Positions 52,001 to 60,064 of a stretch of 64,000 bases of DNA are shown here, piece after piece. This stretch comes from Amblyornis subalaris (taxonomy: Eukaryota > Chordata > Aves > Passeriformes > Ptilonorhynchidae). Below the pieces are notes generated by a model. It ran no database searches. It was not told the DNA's origin and saw nothing but the letters and a program-made list of their open reading frames with translations. The stretch covers positions 579,745-643,744 of the forward strand of contig JACAXG010000053.1 of NCBI GenBank assembly GCA_018881555.1, in the 5' to 3' direction. Made by a program: the position numbers and the translations under genes. Position 1 is the stretch's first letter. Each line of letters starts with the position of its first letter.

Positions 52001-52854
52001 CAAAAGATTTAACTCTAAGAATGATATGTTTATAACTTTATTTAAGAAAGTGAAAAATGACATTGTTTGCTGATAAATATACATAACAGTTACCACAGTG
52101 GAAATGGTCAGAGTAGATAAAGCTAAATATGATTATCTTTTAACAGATGTAACAACAGACAACTACATAAAACACAGTTCACTGGAGAAAATTACATTTT
52201 CTTCATTGCCAAATCACCTGAAAAACCACAATAGGCATTATAAAACAGTTACATTTTTTTTTCCTGGGAAAATTATGATAGTTACTTCTACACCAGCTGT
52301 TTGATACCTTCCTTTCTTGCAAATTGATTCAAGTACTCATATGGTTAAAGCCTTCCCTTTCCCAAATTTACATATGTAAAGGCTGAACTTCCCCAAGTGG
52401 CATCTCCATTTACTTATTATTACCTTTGTAATATCCTACTGAATTTGTTTTTGTAGCAATACAAACGAAAATACTTTTTCTGCTTCAAAGGGCACAGTGA
52501 TACATGTTGGAAGAAGAGAAATTGATAAAATAACAGCTTCTATGAACAAAGAATTTTATTGGTTGTATAATCATGTGCATTTGTGTTGGTTACTTAAACA
52601 CACCTTAATGGTCCCCATATCTCCAGGAAACTGGTGGTTATACACAAACATGCTTGCATATATACAAATATTACATATTTCACTCTTTTTTTGCTGGTAA
52701 CTACAATTACATATCATTCATAAGGGTCAAGCATGAGCAGAATAATGAGCAGAAATCTCTCTGAGAACAGGATTTCGTGCAAAATCCACTTTGGACTGAG
52801 GAGGTAAGATCAAGTGACACAGGCTGGCAGCATTCACCAGAACATTAATTGAAC
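49059..52854. other. Unique AT-rich DNA, no gene recognised
   Basis: About 3.8 kb between two retroviral elements. It contains A/C-rich and T/G-rich tracts (about 50,360-50,392 and 50,520-50,612) and a T14-G13 homopolymer junction at 51,528-51,554. Short open frames (up to 115 codons at 50,339-50,686) are low-complexity or featureless. Confidence 0.55.
51528..51554. repeat. T14 directly followed by G13
   Basis: A homopolymer of T abutting a homopolymer of G with no bases between. The G run could form unusual structures and is error-prone to sequence. Confidence 0.85.
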
Positions 52855-53414
52855 TGATGCCTTATATCTTTGGAAAATAAAGGCTGAGGCTGAAATAAGA
52901 GGGTAAAAAGCAAAAATTTATTAAAGGATTTGGAGAAAACAAAGCTTTCCCAGGGATAACCCCAGGACCCCCGCTGCGCAGGCTTTGGGCCCAATCCTGG
53001 CGAGCGGGGTTCCAGCAAGTGTAAGTTATACAAAGGTAAAAAGGGTACAAAAAGGGTAAAAAAGTCTGTGAAGGTGTTCGTGCTTCTACTGTTATAGGGG
53101 TAACATAGTTTTGAAATATTCTCCAATGAAAAGCAGAATTTTGTCACACTATTCCTTGTGGCAAGTTTCTATTGGAGGTTCTCTGCTTACTTCAATAGTT
53201 TATCGAGTCTAACTCTGGAATGCTTAAAGGCTGTTAACTTGGTTCTGTTTTGTCTATAGGAAAGGGATACAAGGTTACAGGATAGAGGTTATAGGATTAT
53301 AGGGGTTATATATATATATAATCCTATATATATTATAGGATTATATATGAAAGTATAAAACTAAAATACTACTAATCTAAAAAGCATAAAAACAAAAAAG
53401 TCACTCTGGCATCA
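52855..53414 (-). repeat. 3' LTR of the provirus (560 bp)
   Basis: On the minus strand the LTR starts TGATGCCAGAGTGAC immediately after the polypurine tract and ends CAAAGATATAAGGCATCA. The ends are a perfect 7-bp inverted repeat (TGATGCC/GGCATCA). A poly(A) signal AATAAA lies at plus 52,917-52,922, about 62 bases before the 3' end, giving a short U5. U3 contains an AT-rich palindromic stretch at 53,281-53,350 and short repeated GGGTAAAAAGGGTACAAAAA units near 53,033-53,065. No second LTR is present in the window. Confidence 0.93.
53318..53344. repeat. AT-rich inverted repeat inside the LTR
   Basis: The 11-bp arms ATAATCCTATA (53,318-53,328) and TATAGGATTAT (53,334-53,344) are exact reverse complements with a 5-base spacer. 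A further ATAGGATTATAGG copy lies at 53,291-53,303. The stretch could extrude as a hairpin and probably marks expansion of a palindromic microsatellite in U3. Confidence 0.8.
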
Positions 53415-53427
53415 TTTTCCCCCTTTT
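53415..53427 (-). promoter_or_regulatory. Polypurine tract (plus-strand primer site)
   Basis: On the minus strand AAAAGGGGGAAAA sits directly before the TGATGCC start of the 3' LTR. This is the expected place and composition for the retroviral polypurine tract, which resists RNase H and primes plus-strand DNA synthesis. Confidence 0.9.
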
Positions 53428-53475
53428 AAGACTTAGACAAGGATGTCTTCCTTGTCGAGTTTTTACCATCTACAT

Positions 53476-54651
53476 TTAGCAACAGAATCGATTAACACAG
53501 CCAGCTATCATACAGAAAATAATTACAATGACTACTGCTATGAATACTTCTTTTATCCAGGGCCAAGTTGGTAACCATGAAGTGAGGGTATCAAAGATAT
53601 AGTCAAAATTTAAGGTGTTATTTCTGAGACCTACTTCATGTCGAATTTGGATCTCCTTTCCAATTTCATTCAAATCCTTCCTGATTCTTCCACTCTGGTC
53701 CACATAAGAACAACAAGTGGTGTTAATAATTGCACATACACCTCCTTGAGCAGCGAATACGTAATTAAGAGCCATTCTATGTTGCAAAACCATACCAGCC
53801 AGGCTATGGACTTCCTCCTGCAGGGCTGAAATTGCATCCATAGATTGTCGCTCGATATGTTCTATAACAGATGAGATGTTTACAACTGCCCTCTCCAGCT
53901 TGACCACTCCTAGAGGGGGAATAAGAGCTCTGACTATACTATGGAAAAGTGTGGGACGCTCAACAAGGGGATTAACAGATCTCTTCACCCTTCCATTTGG
54001 ATTTTCAATATGGTCATATATTGTTATGTTTGGAACTATAGCCCCAAGGGCAGAGGCCTGATCTTTGTCTATGGGCAGGACTTTCCAAGCCTTATTGTCA
54101 CATATCCAATACCACCTCGTCCCGTATGGTAAAGCTAGTTTCCATGATGTCAATTCCATCTTTCTTACCGTTCTTGGGCTTATCCTTTCCATAAATCTGT
54201 TCTTATCACAATAAGAGGGAAGAATGGCTTTTCCTGTAGCATTTACAATTGCCCAGGGAACTGTATAATTTCCACGATCTACTAGGCCGCTCAGGGGAAT
54301 AGGAGGCAGAATGGTGTTATTACTGATTCGTTCCCACCTTTCGGTGCGGTTTGCATTCATTAAAATACCAATTAGTGGCCAGTTGTTACTCCCATCTAAG
54401 GGAGGCAACTGGGTGCAAATCCAGCAGTTATACTTATTAAGGGCTTTGGATACACTTTTAACTAGGTTTCCGTGCAAATCATGGTGCCAGCCCTGAGTCA
54501 TGGTTACCAAATGTGCGGATAGCAAACATGAAAAGAACAGTTTAGACCACATCATCTTGGTCTGCATCAGTCTCTGGTTTCTTCTCAATTGTCTCAGGAG
54601 CAGAAGCTTGCTTAACTCTGGAGTAGTGGATCCAGGGTCCTTTGCCAGCAA
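53476..54651 (-). CDS. env: Endogenous retroviral envelope glycoprotein, intact open frame
   Basis: The frame is open for 391 codons. Likely initiators are residue 29 (54,567) or residue 33 (54,555), because the first 28 residues lie in the out-of-frame overlap with pol. A hydrophobic signal segment spans about residues 35-50. The surface part has a CWIC motif (76-79), the CXXC class seen in gammaretroviral surface subunits, and several N-glycosylation sequons (about 101, 111, 128, 137, 209, 258). A furin-type RVKR site (221-224) separates it from the transmembrane subunit. That subunit has a heptad-like helix (about 250-290), the LQHRMALNYVFAAQGGVC region leading into CX6CC (C306, C313, C314), and a membrane span (about 366-386), then a very short Cys-containing tail (RFCC). 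The surface subunit is short for the class. Normal role: receptor binding and membrane fusion. Env is the only undamaged frame here. Whether it is expressed or adopted by the host cannot be told from sequence. Confidence 0.92.
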   Translation of the reverse strand: MLAKDPGSTTPELSKLLLLRQLRRNQRLMQTKMMWSKLFFSCLLSAHLVTMTQGWHHDLHGNLVKSVSKALNKYNCWICTQLPPLDGSNNWPLIGILMNANRTERWERISNNTILPPIPLSGLVDRGNYTVPWAIVNATGKAILPSYCDKNRFMERISPRTVRKMELTSWKLALPYGTRWYWICDNKAWKVLPIDKDQASALGAIVPNITIYDHIENPNGRVKRSVNPLVERPTLFHSIVRALIPPLGVVKLERAVVNISSVIEHIERQSMDAISALQEEVHSLAGMVLQHRMALNYVFAAQGGVCAIINTTCCSYVDQSGRIRKDLNEIGKEIQIRHEVGLRNNTLNFDYIFDTLTSWLPTWPWIKEVFIAVVIVIIFCMIAGCVNRFCC

Positions 54652-55650
54652 CCTTGACTACGGTGAGGGTAGTCAGCAGGACTGGGAATGGCCCCCTCCA
54701 CTTGGGTTGTAAAGGATCACTGTCTCACCACTTAACGTAGACCCAGTCTCCGGGCTGGAACGGATGGGCAGGTGCGTCCAGCCCGATCGGTCTAGATAAC
54801 ACGACGAATCTCTGGAGCTTCTGCAAAGTGGAACTTAAAGCATTTAAATATCTCTGCAATCAAGTTTCCCCCTCATTTGAATTTCTCCTGGAATATGTGG
54901 TACTTGATAAGGCCTGCCATACAGTATTTCATAGGGACTTATGTTGTCCCTCCGTCTCGGTTGAATACGAATTCTCAGTAAGGCTATAGGCAAGGCCTGA
55001 ACCCATGTAGTAGATGTCTCTTGACAGATTTTACTAATTTGTGTTTTTAGGGTCCCGTTCATACGCTCAACTTTACCACTTGCTTGGGGTCTATATGGTG
55101 TATGTAAATCCCAAGTAATTCCCAAAATTCAACTAACTTCCCCAACCACTGTTGCAATAAAGTGGGGTCCCCTGTCTGATGACATTCCCAGAGGAACCCC
55201 GAATCTTGGAATTATATGATTAAGTAAAACCTTCACGACCTCTTTAGCTGTGTTAGTGCGACAGGGGTAGGCTTCAGGCCAGCCACTGAATGAGTCCACA
55301 AGTACGAGTATGTATCTGTATCCCTCTTTGCGTGGTAACTCCGCAAAATCTATTTGCCAGTAATCTCCAGGAAGATCCCCTGCCTTTGTGACTCCTAACA
55401 CAACTCTTTTGGTAGTGTCAGGGTTACTGCGGCTGCAAACCTCACATTTGCTTGTTACAGATTGTACAATATCAGTCATTCCTTTTCCTATCACTACCTT
55501 TCTCAGGTGTTTCAAAAGGTTTTCTGTTCCCCAAGGAGTGNTCTCATGCTCTCGCTGAACTACTTCCCGAAGGACCAAGGGTGGAACTACAACTTGCCCT
55601 ACTGGTGTGACAGCCCACCCACTTTCTTTGATTTCAGCTTTAAGAAATTT
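54542..55650 (-). pseudogene. pol: Retroviral integrase (pol C-terminus), broken
   Basis: The zinc-binding part ends in SKCEVCSR (near 55,440). The catalytic core has WQIDFAEL (first Asp), SSDRGPHF (second Asp) and SGKVERMN (Glu). Exactly 35 positions separate the second Asp from the Glu if the internal stop is counted, so this is a D,D-35-E core. A TGA at 55,126-55,128 lies between them. A frameshift near 54,865 changes frame before the C-terminal domain, which carries HPFQPGDWVYVKW and WRGPFPVLL, a GPY/F-type module. A further TGA sits at 54,725-54,727 and the natural TAA at 54,542-54,544, overlapping the env start. Upstream, the integrase frame differs from that of RNase H, so another frameshift lies near 55,650. 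One N at 55,541. Non-functional. Confidence 0.93.
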
Positions 55651-56893
55651 ATTAATTTGTGATCTGCTTGGTCATACTTTGGACTATACCCTGACAAGTC
55701 TATTTCTTTCTTTGGTATTACTGCTAGGATGCCCTTTTCTGCAGCCCCTTTTGCTGCTTTATCAGCAAAATGATTTCCCAATTCTGGAGTAGTTTTCCCT
55801 TTCTGGTGACCCTTACAATGCATGATAGGTACTTCTGTAGGTTTCTTGATGCTCTCCAAGAGGCCAAGGATTTGTTCAGCATGTTTGATTTCATTACCTT
55901 GAGCGTTCAACAGTCCTCTCTCCTTCCAGATGGCTCCATGGGCATGGACAACACTAAAAGTGTATTTGGAGCCTGTCCATACGTTTACCTTCTTTTGTTC
56001 GCTCACTCCAAGGCCCTCGTCAGTGCAATTAGCTCAGCTTTTTGTGATGACATGTCAGCTGGCAGGGCCTTTGCCTCGATCACCTTGTCCTGGGTTGTCA
56101 CTGCATAACCTGTCATTCGCTTACCGTTTCTCATGAAGCTGCTCCCGTCTGTAAACAGCTCCCAGTCTGGATTTTCTAAGGGCACGTCCTTCAGGTCTGG
56201 TCTGCTGGAATAAACTTCTTCAATCATTTGCAAACAGTCATGTTCAGGTGCATTTTCAATTGAGGTTGAGGACAGAAACATGGCAGGGTTAACAACAGAA
56301 GCTGTTTTTAGGGTAACATCATCTTGCTCTAACAACACAGCCTGATATTTGAGCATTCTGCTGGGAGACAACCAATGGCCCCCCTTTTGTTGGAGTACAG
56401 CTGCTACTGCATGGGGTACATACACTACAATGTGTTGTCCCAGGGTGAGTTTCCTGGCCTCTTGGATTAGNATAACAGTTGCTGCCACAGCTTTCAAGCA
56501 CCCAGGCNACCCTTGGCTGACATTGTCCAGCTGTTTTNAGAAANAGGCCACAGCCCTTCGCTGGTTTCCGAGATGTTGTGCCAGTACCCCTAAGGCAACA
56601 TTTAGTCGCTCATGTGTAAAAAGTTCAAATGGTTTAGTAAAGTCCGGCAACCCCAGAGCAGGGGTCGACCTGAGAGAGTGCTTCAGTTGTTTAAATGCAG
56701 CCCTTGTACTTTCTGTCCATATGATAATTCCCTTTTCGGCTGCTTTTAGGGCTCCATAGAGAGGTTTGACTAGGAGTCCATAATTTGGTATCCACAGGCG
56801 ACACCAACCTACCATTCCCAAGAAGGCTTGCATTTCTCTCACGGTGTGGGGCTCAGGAAGACGACAGTTGCCTTCCTTCCGTTCTCTGCTGAG
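55599..56893 (-). pseudogene. pol: RT connection and RNase H domains, broken
   Basis: The first frame (56,003-56,842, about 279 codons) opens with MQAFLGMVGWCRLWIPNYG, part of the RT thumb and connection. It includes TPALGLPDFTKPFELF and reaches RNase H with LFTDGSSF (first catalytic Asp) and KAELIALTRALE (catalytic Glu). A frameshift at about 56,002 moves to the next frame, which carries VNVWTGSKYTF; the third catalytic Asp expected in this block is Gly here. The GHQKG and GNHFADKAAKG blocks follow. A frameshift near 55,650 ends this frame before integrase. Several Ns (56,471, 56,508, 56,538, 56,544) obscure single codons. RNase H would be inactive even without the frameshifts, because an active-site residue is changed. 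Confidence 0.92.
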
Positions 56894-57598
56894 CGGTCAA
56901 TGACCACGAAAGATCTCAAGCCCCAGATAAATCACTGCTTCTCTGGCAACCTGTGCTTTTGCTTTTGAGACCCGGTATCCACTTAGTCCCAAAAAGTTTA
57001 GCAAGCTTATGGTTAACTGGATACAGCTATATTGTGATTTTGCAGCTAATAAGGTATCATCAACATATTGAAGAATCACTCCTTCTGGTTCCTGTTTTTT
57101 GCAGTCTTCCAATTCCTTTGCAAGTTGATTTCCAAATATTGTAGGGCTATTTTTAAAACCCTGAGGTAGCACTGTCCAAGTTAGCTGACTTTTTCTCCCA
57201 GTCTCGGGATTTTCCCACTCAATAGCAAAAGGTTCTTTGCAATTTTTATGCACAGGGATACAGAAGAAGGCATCTTTCAGATCTAAAACAGTGAACCACC
57301 CCAGTTCGTCTGTGAGTGTGGATAAAAGGGTATATGGGTTTGCTACAACTGGATCTATATCATCTGTTATCTTGTTAATTGCTCTCAAATCCTGCACTAA
57401 TTGATAACTCCTGCCATCAGCTTTTTTAACTGGCAGGATGGGTGTGTTATACTTAGATTCACATTCCACTAATAACCCAAATTTAAGGAATTTCTCAATT
57501 ATAGGTGCTAATCCCCTGCGACCCTCTAATTTTAAGGGATATTGTTTTTGCCTTACCGGTGTAGCTCTTGGTTTAAGTGTGATAATCACAGGCTTTGC
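56894..57598 (-). pseudogene. pol: Retroviral reverse transcriptase, fingers and palm
   Basis: The frame 56,897-57,589 encodes 230 residues of RT. It has QYPLKLEGRRGLAPII near the start, a VQDLRAINK block (65-73), VLDLKDAFF with the first catalytic Asp (101-109), LPQGFKNSPTIF (141-152) and the YVDD catalytic box (175-178). YVDD is the gammaretroviral and epsilonretroviral form. The frame is shared with protease upstream but is cut off by a TGA at 57,596-57,598. A second TGA at 56,894-56,896 cuts it from the connection domain, which continues in the same frame. The palm itself is intact. Nothing suggests host adoption. Confidence 0.95.
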
Positions 57599-58066
57599 TC
57601 ATTTGGATCTTCCTGGGATTTCACTGGCCCACACTATTGGAACGACAGCATTTTCAACTTCTGTGGGGATTTCTTCATGATGTTCCTGTACAAAAAGTGC
57701 AGCTATCTCGACAAATTTAGTTTCAGGAATTATAACTTGTATTTCCCCACCCCTTTTGAATTTAATTTTCGCCTCCAATTTTTCCAATAAATCTCTTCCC
57801 AACAAGGGTTTTGGGGAATTTGGCATATAAAGGAATTTGCGTGTTACCCAATGTTTTCCCAATTTGAATTTTAAAGGCTGGAAGAATGGCCTTGTTTCGT
57901 ATGTCCCTGTTGCACCAACCACATCTACAGTATCTTGACTCAGTTTCCCTTCTAAAGTATTTAATACAGAATATGTTGCTCCAGTATCTACCACAAACCC
58001 AACCTCCTCATTTCCCAGCTTAGCTATAACCAGAGGCTCTGCTGGGGTAGAAGCCTCCAGTCCCCT
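57599..58066 (-). pseudogene. pro: Retroviral aspartic protease
   Basis: Downstream of the gag-terminal UGA the same frame continues through about 23 residues to VGFVVDTGATYSVLN, which holds the DTGA active-site triplet (near 57,983-57,988). It goes on with PLLGRDLLEKLEAKI, the GRD block typical of retropepsins. The frame runs to a TGA at 57,596. The protease domain has no internal stop and could fold as a half-site monomer that dimerises. It acts in the virion to cut Gag and Gag-Pol. Without readthrough of the upstream UGA and of the broken gag it would not be made. Confidence 0.92.
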
Positions 58067-58069
58067 TCA
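58067..58069 (-). promoter_or_regulatory. In-frame UGA between gag and pol (candidate readthrough stop)
   Basis: A TGA separates the end of nucleocapsid (frame ...AVSQG) from the pre-protease linker (RGLEAST...), and both sides are in the same frame. Gammaretroviruses express pol by suppressing a stop codon at this place, with MLV using UAG. A UGA here is therefore probably the programmed gag terminator and not a mutation. I did not model the downstream RNA structure. Confidence 0.7.
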
Positions 58070-58335
58070 TCCCTGGCTCACTGCTAATTGAGAGGTTGGC
58101 CCCTGGGACTTCTTCTTCAGTATTGGACAGTCATTTTTCCAATGCCCCTTCTTTTTGCAGAAAGCACACTAGTCACTGTCTAAAGAAGAAGAGGCACTGT
58201 TTCTTGATTTCTTAGATGACTTCTCATTAGAATCTTTCTTATTGTACTGACATCTGTCCCTTGTCTCTCTGTTCCTGTATGCTGTCCAAGCTACATCTAG
58301 CAATTTGGCTATGTCGTGCTTCTCATCTAGCTTTT
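58070..58335 (-). pseudogene. gag: gag nucleocapsid with single CCHC zinc knuckle
   Basis: After the capsid C-terminus (LQKLDEKHDIAKLLDVAW, just left of the inserted element) the frame reads through a basic, Ser/Lys-rich linker to CAFCKKKGHWKNDC at 58,127-58,168. This is a single C-X2-C-X4-H-X4-C knuckle that binds genomic RNA for packaging. A TAG at 58,169-58,171 lies immediately before the first Cys of the knuckle and would end Gag there. Having one knuckle, not two, fits gammaretroviruses. Confidence 0.9.
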
Positions 58336-58340
58336 GGAGT

Positions 58341-58925
58341 TGTCGTGTCCCCTGAAATAAAAGCTGGGAGGATTGAGGAGCTGAAAGACCCTGGTAGAGG
58401 AAAAATGTACTGGTGGAATAGTAGAATACCTTCTACATAGGTATGGTGAAACAAAGTTCCTCCTATCTGCTTTCTGAGATGCTGTGGGAGGTTGGCTTGT
58501 CTGATTGGTCCATGGTTCTCTCCGCCCTCCCTCCTTAGTAGTTGGTTGTGGTGGTTTCTCCCCGCCTTCTTCCCTCCCCTAAGCCTGTGGTGATTGTTTG
58601 CTGGCCCCCCGAGAGCACAGTTTTAAAAACCCAGTATCTTCCTTGTTTCGGCCTCTTCGCCTCCTACTCCCTTCATAGCTGGATGGAATAAACTCCCTGG
58701 ACTGTGGAACGTAGTGCGTAAGAGCCTTCCTGCCTCTTTATTTCTGGACTTGTGGCTGCGCTACGCCGGGTGTGAGTATTTCTCAGTGCTAACAACTGCA
58801 CGGGCGATATTCCTCATTGGTTTGGTGAATTTGCACCCCCAGAACTGCTCCTTCTAAAAGGAGGTTTTGGGAATAAACCACAAAGGGAATTTGCTCAGGA
58901 GAAACTCTGCCTATAAAGCCGTTAT
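58341..58925 (+). mobile_element. 585-bp LTR-like insertion inside gag
   Basis: Identical GGAGT sequences flank this block (58,336-58,340 and 58,926-58,930). With the block set aside, the gag frame on either side lines up in phase at the same codons, so it is a later insertion. It begins TGTCGTGTCCCCTGAAAT on plus, has a TATA-like TTTTAAAAA (near 58,620), poly(A) signals AATAAA at 58,687-58,692 and 58,872-58,877, and a CTAACAACTGCA segment at 58,789-58,800 that could itself be an LTR end. The outer right end (GCCGTTAT) is not a canonical CA. The most likely reading is a solo LTR of another ERV family, plus orientation, with an unusual or mutated 3' end. It could also be an LTR plus about 125 bp of leader left after deletion. 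Confidence 0.75.
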
Positions 58926-58930
58926 GGAGT

Positions 58931-59571
58931 TTTCTCCTTATATCATTTGAAGATTGACCCACAAAAAAGTAAACCAGGTGAGCCTTTCCTTCAGGGGATT
59001 CCAGGTCTATATTGGTGTATTTGCAGTTTCTCTTAGCCGATTTAAAAAGTCTGTTGGAGATTCATTTTCATCCTGTTTTACTTCATATAATTTGGACCAA
59101 TTTATAGCTTTAGGGGTTGCATGTTTCATTCCATATACTATCCAGTTTTCGTAAGGTTTTAGCTTTTCCATGTCTGCTGGAATATTTGGGTTCCACTTGG
59201 GGTCATCTGAAGGAAAGATTTCACGAACTGACTCTCGAATACCACCACCCACTATTTGGCCCTCAATAGTGGAAATGATTGTTCTTTTTACCATTTCTCG
59301 CTCTGTTTGGTCTAGCAAAGCATTCATTATGCTGTTCATATCATTCCAGTCCGGACGCTGGGTTTTTATAGCCTGTTCCACAAATTCAGCTACCCTTTGA
59401 GGGTCCGCTTTGTATTTCCCAACTGAATTTTTCCAAGTTTGTAGCTCTGTCAGAGAAAAGGGGATCTTGATATAAACTGGTCCCTGATTTCCCAAAGCTT
59501 CCCTCGATGGGGCTTGCAGTATTGGTTCTTTTCCCTTTCTAGATCTCGTCCTTCTAGCTACAGGACTGGAG
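58931..59571 (-). pseudogene. gag: gag capsid, N-terminally truncated
   Basis: The frame 59,007-59,495 stays open upstream to the breakpoint at about 59,571. It starts in a basic, proline-containing pre-capsid segment (PVARRTRSRKG), then VYIKIPFSLTELQTWKN, the N-terminal capsid domain start, and helices through SKLYEVKQDENESPTDFLNRL, the MHR-like region of the capsid C-terminal domain. A one-base frameshift near 59,008 shifts to the frame with LVYFFVGQSSNDIRRKL, which continues to the insertion point. Matrix and most of the p12-like region are missing. Capsid normally assembles the viral core. The copy cannot make full-length Gag. Confidence 0.92.
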
Positions 59572-59613
59572 GCCGCAATAACCCTGACACTACCAAAAGA
59601 GTTGTGTTAGGAG
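59572..59613 (+). repeat. Inverted 42-bp copy of the provirus's integrase sequence at the gag breakpoint
   Basis: Positions 59,572-59,613 equal the reverse complement of 55,392-55,433 with one mismatch (A for G at 59,578). The source lies in the integrase gene around the zinc-finger Cys pair. Here it runs in the plus direction, opposite to the gag it touches, and CR1 sequence starts within a few bases on its right. It marks a rearrangement junction. Confidence 0.92.
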
Positions 59614-59617
59614 CCCA

Positions 59618-60064
59618 TGCTGGAGCGTGTCCTGGGAAGGGCAACGGAACTGGGAAAGGGTCTGGAGCACAAACCTGATGAGGAGCAGCTGAGGGAACTG
59701 GGGGTGTTTAACCTGGAGAAAAGAAGGCTCAGGGGAGACCTTATTGCTCTCTGCAATTGCCTAAAAGGAGGGTGTGGAGAGATAGGCCTCATCTTCCAGT
59801 CAACCAGCGACAGTACAAGGCAAAATGGCCTCGTGCTATGCCAGATGAGGTTTACGTGGGATATCTGGAAAAAGTTCTTCCCTGAAAGAGTGGTTAAGCA
59901 TTGGGACAGGCTGCCCAGGGAGGTGATGAAGCCGCCATCCCTGGAAATATTCAAAAAACGAGTAGACACAGCATTTCTTGATATGGTTTAGTGGGATGGC
60001 AGCACTCAATCAAAAGTTTGACTTGATGATCTTGAAGGTCTTTTCCAGCCTCGGTGATTCTATG
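59618..60064 (+). mobile_element. CR1 LINE, 3' portion (5'-truncated)
   Basis: This runs in sense orientation from TGCTGGAGCGTGTCCTGGGA through GGAGCAGCTGAGGGAACTGG, AGAAAAGAAGGCTCAGGGG, GTGGTTAAGCATTGGGACAG, CTGCCCAGGGAGGTGATGAA and TTGATGATCTTGAAGGTCTT to the end GTGATTCTATG. This is the classic CR1 3' end with the terminal ATTCTATG unit present once. It is much better preserved than the other CR1 copies here, so probably younger. An open frame of 124 codons (59,617-59,991) is the leftover ORF2 C-terminus and its UTR, with no independent function. Confidence 0.95.

Larger units (their letters stand above)
52855..59571 (-). mobile_element. Gammaretrovirus-like endogenous provirus, 5'-truncated
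   Basis: This is a minus-strand proviral copy of about 6.7 kb. Read in its own direction it has capsid, one CCHC zinc knuckle, an in-frame UGA, protease, RT, RNase H, integrase, env, polypurine tract and 3' LTR. Gammaretroviral affinity rests on the single zinc knuckle, gag and pol in one frame split by a stop codon, the env start overlapping the pol end, and a CX6CC transmembrane subunit. Matrix, leader, primer-binding site and 5' LTR are absent, because gag stops at about 59,571. At least five stops and four frameshifts interrupt gag and pol, and a 585-bp element has inserted in gag. Env alone is open. No target duplication can be paired because the 5' end is lost. Confidence 0.95.

Noticed and set aside
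59617..59991. 124-codon forward open frame
   Set aside because: It is the tail of CR1 ORF2 and its UTR in a 5'-truncated copy, not a host gene.
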